Of a stretch of 64,000 nucleotides of DNA, positions 33,726-42,327 are shown piece after piece (positions within the stretch are counted from its first letter, which is position 1; each line of letters begins with the position of its first letter). The notes under the pieces are model-generated. The model had not been told where the DNA came from. It did not search any database and saw only the letters and a list, made by a program, of their open reading frames with translations. A program made the position numbers and the translations under genes. Source of the stretch: Palsa-1392 sp036490335. Its GTDB lineage: Bacteria; Verrucomicrobiota; Verrucomicrobiia; Chthoniobacterales; UBA10450. The stretch spans positions 124,001 to 188,000 of the forward strand of contig DASXEB010000019.1 of NCBI GenBank assembly GCA_036490335.1, read 5' to 3'.

Positions 33726-36003
33726 CGAACTCGAAAAATTTCTCACCCGCGAGCGGCACGCCATTCATCTCATCGGCGTCGCCGGCAGCGGCATGAGCGG
33801 CATCGCTGCGCTTCTCCTCGAGCTCGGCCACGACGTGCGCGGCTCCGACAAAGTCCGCACGCTCGAGACCGAACGCCTCGCCCAACTCGGCCTCCGCGCC
33901 TTCTCGCCCCACCGCGCGGAAGACGCGGCCGATGCCGAACTGGTTATTTTTTCGTCAGCGATCAAGCCGGAAAATCCGATCCTCGTCGACGCGCGGCGGC
34001 GCGGCATTCCGGCGATCCGTCGCGCCGAAGCGCTCGCCGCCATCATGCGCGGGAAGCGCGGCATCGTCATCGCCGGGATGCACGGCAAGACAACCACTTC
34101 GGCGATGGCGGCTCATGTTTTGCGCGGCGGCGGATTGCATCCGTCGCATTATGTCGGCGCGGAAATTCCGATCCTCGGGAGCAACGCGCACTGGGATTCG
34201 TTAGGCGAATATTTTGTCGCGGAAGGCGACGAGAGCGACGGCACCTTGCAGCTTTTTCATCCCGAACACGCGCTCATTCTCAACATCGAAGAAGAGCATC
34301 TCGACTTCTACGCCGACCTCGCCGCGATCGAAAAAGTATTCGTTAGGCTGATCGAACAAACGAGCGGCGAAATCTTCTTCTGCGCCGATGATGTGAACGC
34401 CACGCGCATCTGTCGCCGCGCCGCGAAGTCAATTTCCTACGGCTTCGGCGAGATCGCGTGTTTCCGCGCAACCGGAATCGAATTGCACGATTTCGCCGCG
34501 ACCTTTTGCGTAGAGCGCGAGGGGAAATCGTTAGGCAACGCCACCCTCAACGTTCCCGGAAAACACAATGTCAGCAATGCGCTCGGCGTCATCGCGCTCG
34601 CGACCGTGCTGGGAATTTCGTTCGACAGAATCGCGAAATCGTTAGGCAATTTTCGCCACGCGCGACGGCGTTTCGAGATCAAATACCAGAGCGATCGCTA
34701 TCTCCTCGTCGACGATTACGCGCATCATCCGACCGAGATTCGCGCCACCCTCGCGACCGCGAAATCCGCCGGCCGCAAGCGCGTCCTGACCATGTTTCAG
34801 CCGCATCGTTATTCTCGGACGAAAGCGCTGCGGCGCGAATTTGGCTCGGCTTTCGACGACGCCGATCACGTGCTCGTGACCGATGTTTATCCGGCGAGCG
34901 AAGCGGCGTTGCCCGGAATCAGTGGCCTAACGATCGCCGAAGAAATCTCGCAACACGGTCATCGCAACGTCGTCTACCAGCCGCGCTTCGAGCGTTTGCA
35001 TGGCGATCTCGGGCAGATCCTCGCGGATGGCGATCTCGTTCTCAGCCTCGGCGCGGGCAACATTCACGAACAGCTCGCCCGGCTCGCGGCCGAGCTCGTT
35101 GTGGTCGAAAAATTGCGCGAGATCATCGGCCCGGACGGTATCGTTAGGCTGGCCGAGCCACTCGCGAAGCACACCACCTTGCGCGTCGGCGGCCCAGCGC
35201 AATTCTGGGTCGAGCCGCGGACCGAAACCGCCTTCGCCGGCGTCATTCGTCTGTGCCGGCGGGAAAACATCCCGCTGTTCGTCATCGGTCGCGGCTCGAA
35301 TTTGCTCGTGCGCGACGGCGGAATTCGCGGCGTCGTCATTCACCTGAGCGGCGGCGATTTCGAAACAATCGAGTCGTTAGGCCAGGAAATCTCCGCCGGC
35401 GCCGGGGTGAAATTGAAACAAATCGCCTACGCCGGAAAAAATGCCGGCATCGGCGGATTCGAATGGATGGAAGGAATTCCGGGCGAAGTCGGCGGCGCGC
35501 TGCGCATGAACGCCGGCGCGATGGGCGCGCAGACTTTCGATCAGGTCGCGCTCGTGCGCTATCTCGACCGTGAAGGCAACGCGCACGAGAAATCGCCTAA
35601 CGAATTCGATGTGCATTATCGGAACGTGCCGTTTTTTGCGGAGAACTTTGCGGTTTCGGCGGTGTTTCGGGGCCGAAAATCGCCGCCCGACGAAATCGTC
35701 CGGCAACTCGCGGCCTCGCAGGAAAAACGGCACGCGACCCAGCCGAGCGCAAAGAGCGCGGGCTGCATTTTTAAAAACTCCACCAGCTGTCCGGCGGGGA
35801 AATTGATCGACGAATTGGGTCTGAAAAATTCGCGAGTCGGCGACGCGCGTGTCTCCGAAGTGCACGGCAACTTTATCGTCAACGACAGCCACGCGACGGC
35901 GGCGGAAGTCTTGGAATTGATCGCTGGCATCCAGGCGCGGGCGCGGGCCGAGCGCGGGATTGAATTGGAAACCGAGGTTCAAATTGTGGGTGAGGAAACA
36001 TGA
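33706..36003 (+). CDS. murC/murB: MurC-MurB fusion protein
   Basis: A 765-residue fusion of two cytoplasmic precursor enzymes. Residues 1-470 are MurC (UDP-MurNAc: L-Ala ligase): HLIGVAGSGMSGIA, P-loop GMHGKTTTSAM, VDDYAHHPTEI. Residues about 480-765 are MurB (UDP-enolpyruvyl-GlcNAc reductase): FAD-binding GRGSNLLVRDGGI, GIPGEVGGALRMNAGA, and GCIFKNSTSCPAGKLIDELG, where Cys stands at the usual catalytic Ser position. MurB and MurC catalyse consecutive steps, so the fusion is logical. Eight exact repeat copies are inside. It overlaps ddl by four bases. Confidence 0.95.
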   Translation: MTPSPPNELEKFLTRERHAIHLIGVAGSGMSGIAALLLELGHDVRGSDKVRTLETERLAQLGLRAFSPHRAEDAADAELVIFSSAIKPENPILVDARRRGIPAIRRAEALAAIMRGKRGIVIAGMHGKTTTSAMAAHVLRGGGLHPSHYVGAEIPILGSNAHWDSLGEYFVAEGDESDGTLQLFHPEHALILNIEEEHLDFYADLAAIEKVFVRLIEQTSGEIFFCADDVNATRICRRAAKSISYGFGEIACFRATGIELHDFAATFCVEREGKSLGNATLNVPGKHNVSNALGVIALATVLGISFDRIAKSLGNFRHARRRFEIKYQSDRYLLVDDYAHHPTEIRATLATAKSAGRKRVLTMFQPHRYSRTKALRREFGSAFDDADHVLVTDVYPASEAALPGISGLTIAEEISQHGHRNVVYQPRFERLHGDLGQILADGDLVLSLGAGNIHEQLARLAAELVVVEKLREIIGPDGIVRLAEPLAKHTTLRVGGPAQFWVEPRTETAFAGVIRLCRRENIPLFVIGRGSNLLVRDGGIRGVVIHLSGGDFETIESLGQEISAGAGVKLKQIAYAGKNAGIGGFEWMEGIPGEVGGALRMNAGAMGAQTFDQVALVRYLDREGNAHEKSPNEFDVHYRNVPFFAENFAVSAVFRGRKSPPDEIVRQLAASQEKRHATQPSAKSAGCIFKNSTSCPAGKLIDELGLKNSRVGDARVSEVHGNFIVNDSHATAAEVLELIAGIQARARAERGIELETEVQIVGEET

Positions 36004-36926
36004 TTTCGCTCGAAGGAAAAAGAATCGCAGTGCTGAAAGGCGGCCCCGGCTCCGAGCGTGAAGTCTCGCTCGCGACTGGCGCGGGCGCGGCGAAAGCTTT
36101 GCGTTCGTTAGGCGCGGAGGTAGCCGAAGTGGATGTGCGCGACGAAACTTTCGATTTGCCTAACGACACTGAGATCGCCTTTATCACGGTGCACGGGACC
36201 TTCGGCGAGGATGGTCAGTTGCAGCAGATTCTCGAAGATCGCGGCGTCGCCTACACGGGCGAAGATGCGGCCGGCAGTCGGCTCGCGTTCGATAAAATTC
36301 CCTCGAAGAAAAAGTTTCGCGCGGGCGGCGTGAGGACGCCGGACTGGGAAATCATTCGCGTTGGTCAGCCGCCGACATTGCAGCTGCCGTTCGTGATCAA
36401 ACCGCCGCGGCAAGGCTCGACCGTCGGCATCCAGATCGTTAGGCACGAAGAACAGCTTGCGCGCGCCATGGCCGAGGCCGCGCAGTACGACGAGGAGTTG
36501 CTCGTCGAAGAATTCATCGCCGGCCGCGAGCTGACCATCGGCATCCTCGGCGACCTCGCGCTGCCCATCCTCGAGATCATTCCGAAGAGCGGCTTTTACG
36601 ATTTCAACGACAAGTATCCGTTCCTCAATCCGCGGGGCGGCGGCGGCGCCGAGCACGTCTGCCCGGCGGAAATTGCCGAGAGCCTAACGAATGAAATCCA
36701 GCAGCTCGCCTTGCGCGCGCATCGTTCGTTAGGGCTGAAAGTTTACTCGCGCGTCGACATCATACTCTCGACCGAAAACAAGCCGTTCGTGCTCGAGCTC
36801 AACACCATTCCGGGCATGACCGAAGTCAGTTTGTTGCCGGACGCGGCGGCGGTCGCCGGCATCTCCTATCCGCAACTTTGCGCGCACATCATCGAGCTCT
36901 CGCTGGCTGCGCGGCCGAAAAAATGA
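36000..36926 (+). CDS. ddl: D-alanine-D-alanine ligase
   Basis: A 308-residue ATP-grasp enzyme making the D-Ala-D-Ala dipeptide used by MurF. LKGGPGSEREVSLATG, FVIKPPRQGSTVGI, VYSRVDIIL and ELNTIPGMTEVSLLP are the family motifs. It overlaps murC/B and ftsQ by four bases each. Repeat copies at 36105, 36158, 36436 and 36682, plus a TCGTTAGGG variant at 36725. Confidence 0.94.
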   Translation: MISLEGKRIAVLKGGPGSEREVSLATGAGAAKALRSLGAEVAEVDVRDETFDLPNDTEIAFITVHGTFGEDGQLQQILEDRGVAYTGEDAAGSRLAFDKIPSKKKFRAGGVRTPDWEIIRVGQPPTLQLPFVIKPPRQGSTVGIQIVRHEEQLARAMAEAAQYDEELLVEEFIAGRELTIGILGDLALPILEIIPKSGFYDFNDKYPFLNPRGGGGAEHVCPAEIAESLTNEIQQLALRAHRSLGLKVYSRVDIILSTENKPFVLELNTIPGMTEVSLLPDAAAVAGISYPQLCAHIIELSLAARPKK

Positions 36927-38101
36927 AGGCGAAAAAAACTTCATCACGGCCGAGCAATCAGCGCCTCTCGACTTCGCGCCAGCGCCGGCAGCAACACCTG
37001 CTCGATGTGCGCGTGCGCTCGCAGCGGGCGACGCATCATCGCAACCGTCGCGTGCTCGTTTTGCTCTCGAAAGTTGTCCTCGGTCTCGCGCTTTTGGCCG
37101 GAATTTATTTCGGCGCGCGCGAAGCGTTGAATCGTTTTTTCTTCAACAATCCCGACTACCAATTGAGCACGCTTGCGGTGCAGACCGACGGCACGCTCAC
37201 GCGCGAGCAGGTCCTGCGCGCGGCCGGGTTGTCCGAAGGCTTGAACATTTTTTCGGTCAACCTCGCGCGCGTGCACGATCGCATTCAGCAGCTCGCCCAA
37301 GTCGACGACGTGCAGGTCGAGCGAAAAATGCCTAACGAGATCGACATTCACATCACTGAGCGCAAACCGATCGCCTGGATTACGAGCGAAAAGAGGGTGG
37401 AAAATCCGTTCGCGTCCGATGCCGCGTTTCTCGTCGATGCGCGCGGGATTTTGATGAAGGAGAAAAAATTGTTACCGGAAGATTTGTCGCTCCCGCTCAT
37501 CACCGGTTGCTCGAGCGAGGCGCTCGTCCCGGGAAAAAGCGTCGAGTCGTTTGAAGCGAAAGCCGCGCTGCAGTTGCTCCGCCTAACGATGACGAGTTTC
37601 ATGCAAACGCGTTTCCAGATTCGCGAAGTCGACGTCTCGAAAGGTTACTGTCTGCTCGTGACAGACAAGAATCACGCGCAAGTCATGTTCGGTTTCGAAG
37701 ATCTCGAGCGGCAGATGCAAACGCTCGAGCAACTGCTCGTTTACGTGGACGATTCGCATCGCGAAATCGGCACCGCGAATCTGCTCGTGGCGCGAAATAT
37801 TCCGGTCACTTTCGCGAAGCCGGCCTCGGAAATTATTTCCGAATTACAGGATGACGGCGACGAAGATGGCGCGACGCCGCCGCCGAAAGAAAACAAAATT
37901 TCCCCCGCGAAAAAAGATGAGAAGAACTCATTGCACCAGCCGGAAATTCGCCGCGCGCAGCCGGCCGAGCCGATCGTTAGGCGCGCGACCGCGGTCAGTC
38001 CGGGCGTGAAAAAATATCACACGCATCCGACGCCCACGCCGACGCGCAGAGCGATTCCGGTGCAGCATTTCGAGACAGGAGGCAACGAAAATGGCCAGTA
38101 G
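36923..38101 (+). CDS. ftsQ: Cell-division protein FtsQ (POTRA)
   Basis: A 392-residue bitopic divisome protein. Basic N-terminus, transmembrane helix about 43-63, then a POTRA domain (YQLSTLAVQTDGTLTREQV ... VERKMPNEIDIHITERKPIAW). The C-terminal 90 residues are a Lys/Pro/Thr-rich tail of low complexity (ENKISPAKKDEKN, TPTPTRR), longer than in typical FtsQ. It overlaps ftsA by 11 bases. Repeat copies at 37330, 37581 and 37974. Confidence 0.87.
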   Translation: MKAKKTSSRPSNQRLSTSRQRRQQHLLDVRVRSQRATHHRNRRVLVLLSKVVLGLALLAGIYFGAREALNRFFFNNPDYQLSTLAVQTDGTLTREQVLRAAGLSEGLNIFSVNLARVHDRIQQLAQVDDVQVERKMPNEIDIHITERKPIAWITSEKRVENPFASDAAFLVDARGILMKEKKLLPEDLSLPLITGCSSEALVPGKSVESFEAKAALQLLRLTMTSFMQTRFQIREVDVSKGYCLLVTDKNHAQVMFGFEDLERQMQTLEQLLVYVDDSHREIGTANLLVARNIPVTFAKPASEIISELQDDGDEDGATPPPKENKISPAKKDEKNSLHQPEIRRAQPAEPIVRRATAVSPGVKKYHTHPTPTPTRRAIPVQHFETGGNENGQ

Positions 38102-39335
38102 CAATCTCATGGTCGGCCTCGAGATCGGGACGACGAAAATTTGCGTCGTCGTGGGCGAGAGCCGGCCCGACGGCACGATCAAAATTCTCGGCGTCGGCCA
38201 GGCGCCGTCGCGCGGCGTGCGCAAAGGCGAGATCGTCGATTTCGAGACCGCGATGAAATGCGTGCAGGAAGCGGTCGTCGATGCCGAAGAGAAAAGCGAC
38301 ATCATGATTCGCAGCGTTTTTGTCGGCGTCACCGGCTCGCACATTCAGAGTTTCAACAATCGCGGTTGCGTCGCGCTGCCCGACGATCGCGACGAGATCG
38401 ACGAGCAGGACATCGAGGATGTAAAAATCAACGCGCGCGAAGTCAGCATCCCGGCGCAGAACGCGTTTCTGCATTCGATCATTCAGCATTATCACGTCGA
38501 CGGGCAGGCCGGCGTGCTCAATCCGTTAGGCATGCTCGGGCAAAAACTCGAAGCCGATTTCCACATCATCCACGGCGTGCGCACGCGGATTCAAAACACG
38601 ATTCGTTGCGTGAAAGAATTGCCGCTCGACGTCGAGGACGTCGTCTTCACCGCCTTCGCCTCCGCGCAGGTCGTGCTCACGCCGCACCAGAAAAGTCTCG
38701 GCGCGCTCCTCATCGACATCGGCGGCGGCACGACCGATTTCGTGCTCTACGTCGATGGCGCGGTGAAACAAAGCGGCGTGCTCGCGGTCGGCGGCGATCA
38801 CATCACCAACGACATCTCGATGGGCCTGCGCATCCCGATGACGCGCGCGGAAAAATTGAAAGTCGAAGAAGGCAGCACCGTGCTCGGCAATTGTCTGCCC
38901 GGTGAAACCGTGCTGCTCAAAGACGACTCCGGTTTCGCTGGGAAAGAAATCGAGCGCGAGACCTTGAACACGATCATTCACATGCGGCTGCGCGAGACTT
39001 TCGAACTCTTGAAACGGAAACTCGAAGGCGAGCCGTTTCTCGATTATCTCGGCGAAGGAATTTTTCTCACCGGCGGTTGCAGCCAGATCAACGGCATCGA
39101 CAATTTGGCCGAGGAAGTTTTCGGAATTCCGGCGCGCGTCACGCACGCGCGCGCCATGTCCGGGATCACGAGCGCGTTCGAAAATCCGCAATTTTCCGCC
39201 GCGATTGGCCTGATCAAATATGCGCAGGCCGTGCAAGGCGAGCGCCAGCCGCGCGGCGGACTCCGCCGCATTTTCGGAAAATTTTTCCAGGGAATGAGGA
39301 GCTTTCTGCACGCCTGTCTGCCTTTTTTTCGCTAA
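38091..39335 (+). CDS. ftsA: Cell-division actin-like ATPase FtsA
   Basis: A 414-residue actin-family ATPase that tethers FtsZ to the membrane. VGLEIGTTKICVVVGE (phosphate 1), LLIDIGGGTTDFVLY (phosphate 2), AVGGDHITNDIS and FLTGGCSQINGI (adenosine) are intact; the C-terminus GKFFQGMRSFLHACLPFFR is a plausible amphipathic membrane helix. An AGGAGG Shine-Dalgarno ends nine bases before the ATG. Only one near-copy of the repeat (CCGTTAGGC, 38524) lies in the gene. Confidence 0.95.
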   Translation: MASSNLMVGLEIGTTKICVVVGESRPDGTIKILGVGQAPSRGVRKGEIVDFETAMKCVQEAVVDAEEKSDIMIRSVFVGVTGSHIQSFNNRGCVALPDDRDEIDEQDIEDVKINAREVSIPAQNAFLHSIIQHYHVDGQAGVLNPLGMLGQKLEADFHIIHGVRTRIQNTIRCVKELPLDVEDVVFTAFASAQVVLTPHQKSLGALLIDIGGGTTDFVLYVDGAVKQSGVLAVGGDHITNDISMGLRIPMTRAEKLKVEEGSTVLGNCLPGETVLLKDDSGFAGKEIERETLNTIIHMRLRETFELLKRKLEGEPFLDYLGEGIFLTGGCSQINGIDNLAEEVFGIPARVTHARAMSGITSAFENPQFSAAIGLIKYAQAVQGERQPRGGLRRIFGKFFQGMRSFLHACLPFFR

Positions 39336-39360
39336 ACCATTTGATCAAAGCCGCCAATTT

Positions 39361-39389
39361 GCCTAACGATGCCTAACGACGCCTAACGA
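39361..39389 (+). repeat. Three tandem copies of GCCTAACGA abutting the ftsZ start
   Basis: GCCTAACGA at 39361, 39371 and 39381, exactly 10 bp apart, with single-base spacers; the last copy is separated from the ftsZ ATG (39391) by one A. They fill more than half of the 55-bp ftsA-ftsZ gap and sit where the ribosome-binding site should be; no GGAGG-type site is visible for ftsZ. Confidence 0.95.
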
Positions 39390-39390
39390 A

Positions 39391-40830
39391 ATGATCCAAC
39401 TCAGCCGCAACTACAGCCTGCCCGAAAAACAGGAGGATGATCTCGCGATTAAAATCATCGGCGTCGGCGGCGCCGGCTCGAACGCGCTCGATCGCATCGT
39501 CCTCGACGGCCTCGAGCGCGTCGATCTCATCGCCGCCAACACCGACGTGCAGTCGCTCGCCAGCTCGGTCGCGACACAAAAGGTGCAGCTCGGCCGCGCC
39601 ATCACGCGCGGGCTCGGCGCGGGCGGCGATCCTGAGCTCGGATTCAACGCCGTCGATGAATCGGTGGATGAATTGCGCGAAGTCTTGCGCGGCGCGCGGA
39701 TGGTTTTCGTCTGCGCCGGGCTCGGCGGCGGCACCGGTTCCGGCGGCGCGCCCTGCGTGGTGCAGATCGCGCGCGAGACCGGCGCGCTCGTGGTCGCGTT
39801 TGCGACCCTGCCGTTTACTTTCGAAGGACGCCGCCGCTGCGCGCAGGCCGCCGAAGCGTTGCGCCAACTGCAACAACTCGCCGACGCCGTCGTTTGTTTC
39901 GAAAACGATCGGATGGGCGACATCGTCCTGCCGAAAGCCGGCATCCACCAAGCCTTCGCGCTCGCTGATCAAACCATCAGCCAGAGCGTGCGCGCGATCG
40001 TCAATGTCGTTAGGCGACCGGGTTTGATCCGCATCGGCTTCGACGAATTGCTCGCCGCGTTGCGCAGCCAGGACAGCCGTTGTCTTTTCGGTTTCGGCGA
40101 ATCCGACAGCGATAATCGCGCGCACGAAGCCCTCGCGATCGCGCTGAAAAATCCTCTGATGAATCGCGGCAAAATGCTCACCGACGCGCGCCATATTCTT
40201 GTGCAGATTTCCGGCGGTCCGGGCATGACCCTGACCGAAGTCGAGATCGTAATGCAGGAGCTCAACCGGCACGTCGAAGACCACACACAGATTCTTTTCG
40301 GAACCTCGGTCGACAACAAAATGGGCGATCGCCTGAGCGTGACTTTAATCAGCTCGATCGCGGGCAAAGAATCTGCCGTCGCGCCCGCGCCGCCGTTCCG
40401 AAGCGAGCCCGCTGCCTCGCCGGTGCCGGTTTCGAAACCAATTGCGTCGCCCGCAGTCGTTAGGCCAGAGAAAGAATCGGAGCCCGTCAGCCTAACGAAC
40501 GAAGAAGTTGAGGAGCCCGAATCTCCGAAAATTTCCGAGGAGAAAATCGAAATCGACGAACCGGCGCCGACGCCGCCAGTCGCCGCGGCACCGCGGCCGC
40601 CGCGCAGGGAAAGGAAGCCTGCTCCGCCAAAAGAATCGCCCGTCGAACCGCCGGTCGCGCCGGTAAAATCTCCCGCGCCGGCGAAGGAAAAATCCCTCCA
40701 GGCGCGCCAGGAAGTAATGCAATTCGAACCGGTGACACGCGGGCGTTTTGAGAAAAGCGAGCCTACCATCGTCGAAGGTCAGGACCTCGATGTCCCGACT
40801 TATCTGCGCAAGAATGTGCGGGTGAAATAA
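39391..40830 (+). CDS. ftsZ: Cell-division GTPase FtsZ, divergent
   Basis: A 479-residue tubulin homologue that forms the division ring. The GTP-binding G-box GGGTGSG is at residues 112-118 and ANTDVQSL follows the expected strand. The T7 loop, normally N-x-D-x-x-D, reads I-R-I-G-F-D-E (residues 213-219), so two of the three usual polar residues are replaced. A long Pro/Glu/Lys-rich linker (about 330-460) leads to a C-terminal DVPTYLRKNVRVK peptide, the FtsA-binding tail. Full length otherwise. Repeat copies at 40007 (VVRR), 40457 and 40490. Confidence 0.93.
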   Translation: MIQLSRNYSLPEKQEDDLAIKIIGVGGAGSNALDRIVLDGLERVDLIAANTDVQSLASSVATQKVQLGRAITRGLGAGGDPELGFNAVDESVDELREVLRGARMVFVCAGLGGGTGSGGAPCVVQIARETGALVVAFATLPFTFEGRRRCAQAAEALRQLQQLADAVVCFENDRMGDIVLPKAGIHQAFALADQTISQSVRAIVNVVRRPGLIRIGFDELLAALRSQDSRCLFGFGESDSDNRAHEALAIALKNPLMNRGKMLTDARHILVQISGGPGMTLTEVEIVMQELNRHVEDHTQILFGTSVDNKMGDRLSVTLISSIAGKESAVAPAPPFRSEPAASPVPVSKPIASPAVVRPEKESEPVSLTNEEVEEPESPKISEEKIEIDEPAPTPPVAAAPRPPRRERKPAPPKESPVEPPVAPVKSPAPAKEKSLQARQEVMQFEPVTRGRFEKSEPTIVEGQDLDVPTYLRKNVRVK

Positions 40831-40854
40831 GCGAACGCGCGTCGTTAGGCGCGT

Positions 40855-42192
40855 TTACTTCTTCATCAGATCGAGCACGGCGGTCGTGACGCCGATAATA
40901 CCGAGCTTGATCGTCGGTTCCGGCACCGGCGCGAATTTCGGCGAGTGCAAACTCGGCAGCGACCGGCCGCTCTTTTCGCTCTCGGCGATCTTCTCCGGCG
41001 CAACCGCGCCGATCCAAAAATCGCACGCCGGGATCGAGTGATCGGGCAGGCTGTATTCGGAAAAGTCTTCGCCGCCCATTGTCGGATCGGTTTTCACGAC
41101 GTTGTCTGCGCCGATTGCCTGCTTCCAATCTTTGATTAACCGTTCGGTTAACTGAGGATTGTTGTAGGTCGAAGGGGTGAACTCGTCTTTCTCGACCTGC
41201 ACGAGCGGCATTTTGTCCTCCGGAAATCCGGCCGCGATCGCGTCGCCTTTCGCGACTCGCGCAATCGCGTCGAGCACATGTTGTCGCACTTCGGATTTAT
41301 AAGTGCGAACGGTCAACTGCATTTTGACCTCGTCGGAAATGATGTTGTGCTTTGTGCCGCCGTGAATCGAGCCGACCGTGATCACAACCGGATCGAGCGG
41401 ATTATTTTCCCGACTGACAATCGTTTGCAGGCCGAGAATAATCTGCGCCGCGAGCACAACCGGGTCCTTCGTTTTGTGCGGATAAGCGCCATGCCCGCCA
41501 ACGCCGCGCACCGTGATGTCGACCGAATCGACATTGGCAAAAGTGTAACCCGGCGTGACGCCGATCTCGCCCCTCGGGAGCTCGGCGTTGTCGTGATAAC
41601 CGATGGCGAAATTCGGTTTGGGAAATTTCTCGTAAAGCCCGCCGTCGAGCAGCGCCTTCGCGCCCGCGCCCGTTTCTTCCGCCGGCTGGCCGACAAACTC
41701 AATCGTGCCGCGCCATTCGTCCTTCAGCTTCTCAAGCGCGCGCGCGACGCCGATGAAAATCGCCATGTGCGCATCGTGGCCGCAGGCATGCATGACGTGC
41801 ACTTCCTTGCCGGCGTTATCTTTTGTCGTGACGTGACTCGCGTAGGGCAAATCGGTCTGCTCATCGACCGGCAGCGCATCCATATCGGTGCGCACGAGCA
41901 CGACCGGCCCGGCGCCATTTTTCATCAGGCCGATCACGCCGTAACTCGTTAGGCCGGGCGTTTCGTATTTGCCGAAATGGTTGGTCACTTCGCAGCCGGC
42001 TGCGTGCAATTCTTTCGCCACGATGGCCGAAGTGCGCGCTTCCTGCGTCGATAATTCGGGATGGGTGTGGATGTCCTTGTAAATCGTGAGGAGTGACGGC
42101 AGTTCCTCGTTGGCGAGTTGCGCCGGTGTTTGATCGGCGCGGGCGAGAAGCGCGATGCCTAACGAAAGAACGACGACGACCGAAAATTTCAT
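40855..42192 (-). CDS. Secreted M20-family amidohydrolase
   Basis: A 445-residue zinc peptidase-like protein with an N-terminal signal (MKFSVVVVLSLGIALLARA). HACGHDAHMA and PAEETGAGAKALL supply the metal ligands and catalytic Glu; GGHGAYPHKTKDPV and MGGEDFSEY are typical of the M20D subgroup (aminoacylase, hippurate or IAA-amino-acid hydrolase types). Substrate unknown. It is convergent with ftsZ; the repeat copy at 40842 lies in the 24-bp gap. MKFSVV is chosen because the 11 residues upstream are not signal-like. Confidence 0.9.
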   Translation of the reverse strand: MKFSVVVVLSLGIALLARADQTPAQLANEELPSLLTIYKDIHTHPELSTQEARTSAIVAKELHAAGCEVTNHFGKYETPGLTSYGVIGLMKNGAGPVVLVRTDMDALPVDEQTDLPYASHVTTKDNAGKEVHVMHACGHDAHMAIFIGVARALEKLKDEWRGTIEFVGQPAEETGAGAKALLDGGLYEKFPKPNFAIGYHDNAELPRGEIGVTPGYTFANVDSVDITVRGVGGHGAYPHKTKDPVVLAAQIILGLQTIVSRENNPLDPVVITVGSIHGGTKHNIISDEVKMQLTVRTYKSEVRQHVLDAIARVAKGDAIAAGFPEDKMPLVQVEKDEFTPSTYNNPQLTERLIKDWKQAIGADNVVKTDPTMGGEDFSEYSLPDHSIPACDFWIGAVAPEKIAESEKSGRSLPSLHSPKFAPVPEPTIKLGIIGVTTAVLDLMKK

Positions 42193-42327
42193 GCCGGAGG
42201 GTAGAGCGAAAGCCTGCGCGATCAAAATGTAGCCTCTTCGCTCTGCGAAGCGCGAGAAAGCGAGTGAATTTGTATCCTCGCGCAGGCAATGGTACCAACT
42301 CTCGCGCCGCCCACGGGCGACGGCTAC

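Noticed and set aside
39391..40830. Bacterial tubulin (BtubA/B) known from Prosthecobacter
   Set aside because: The GGGTGSG box, ftsA neighbour and C-terminal FtsA-binding tail show FtsZ.
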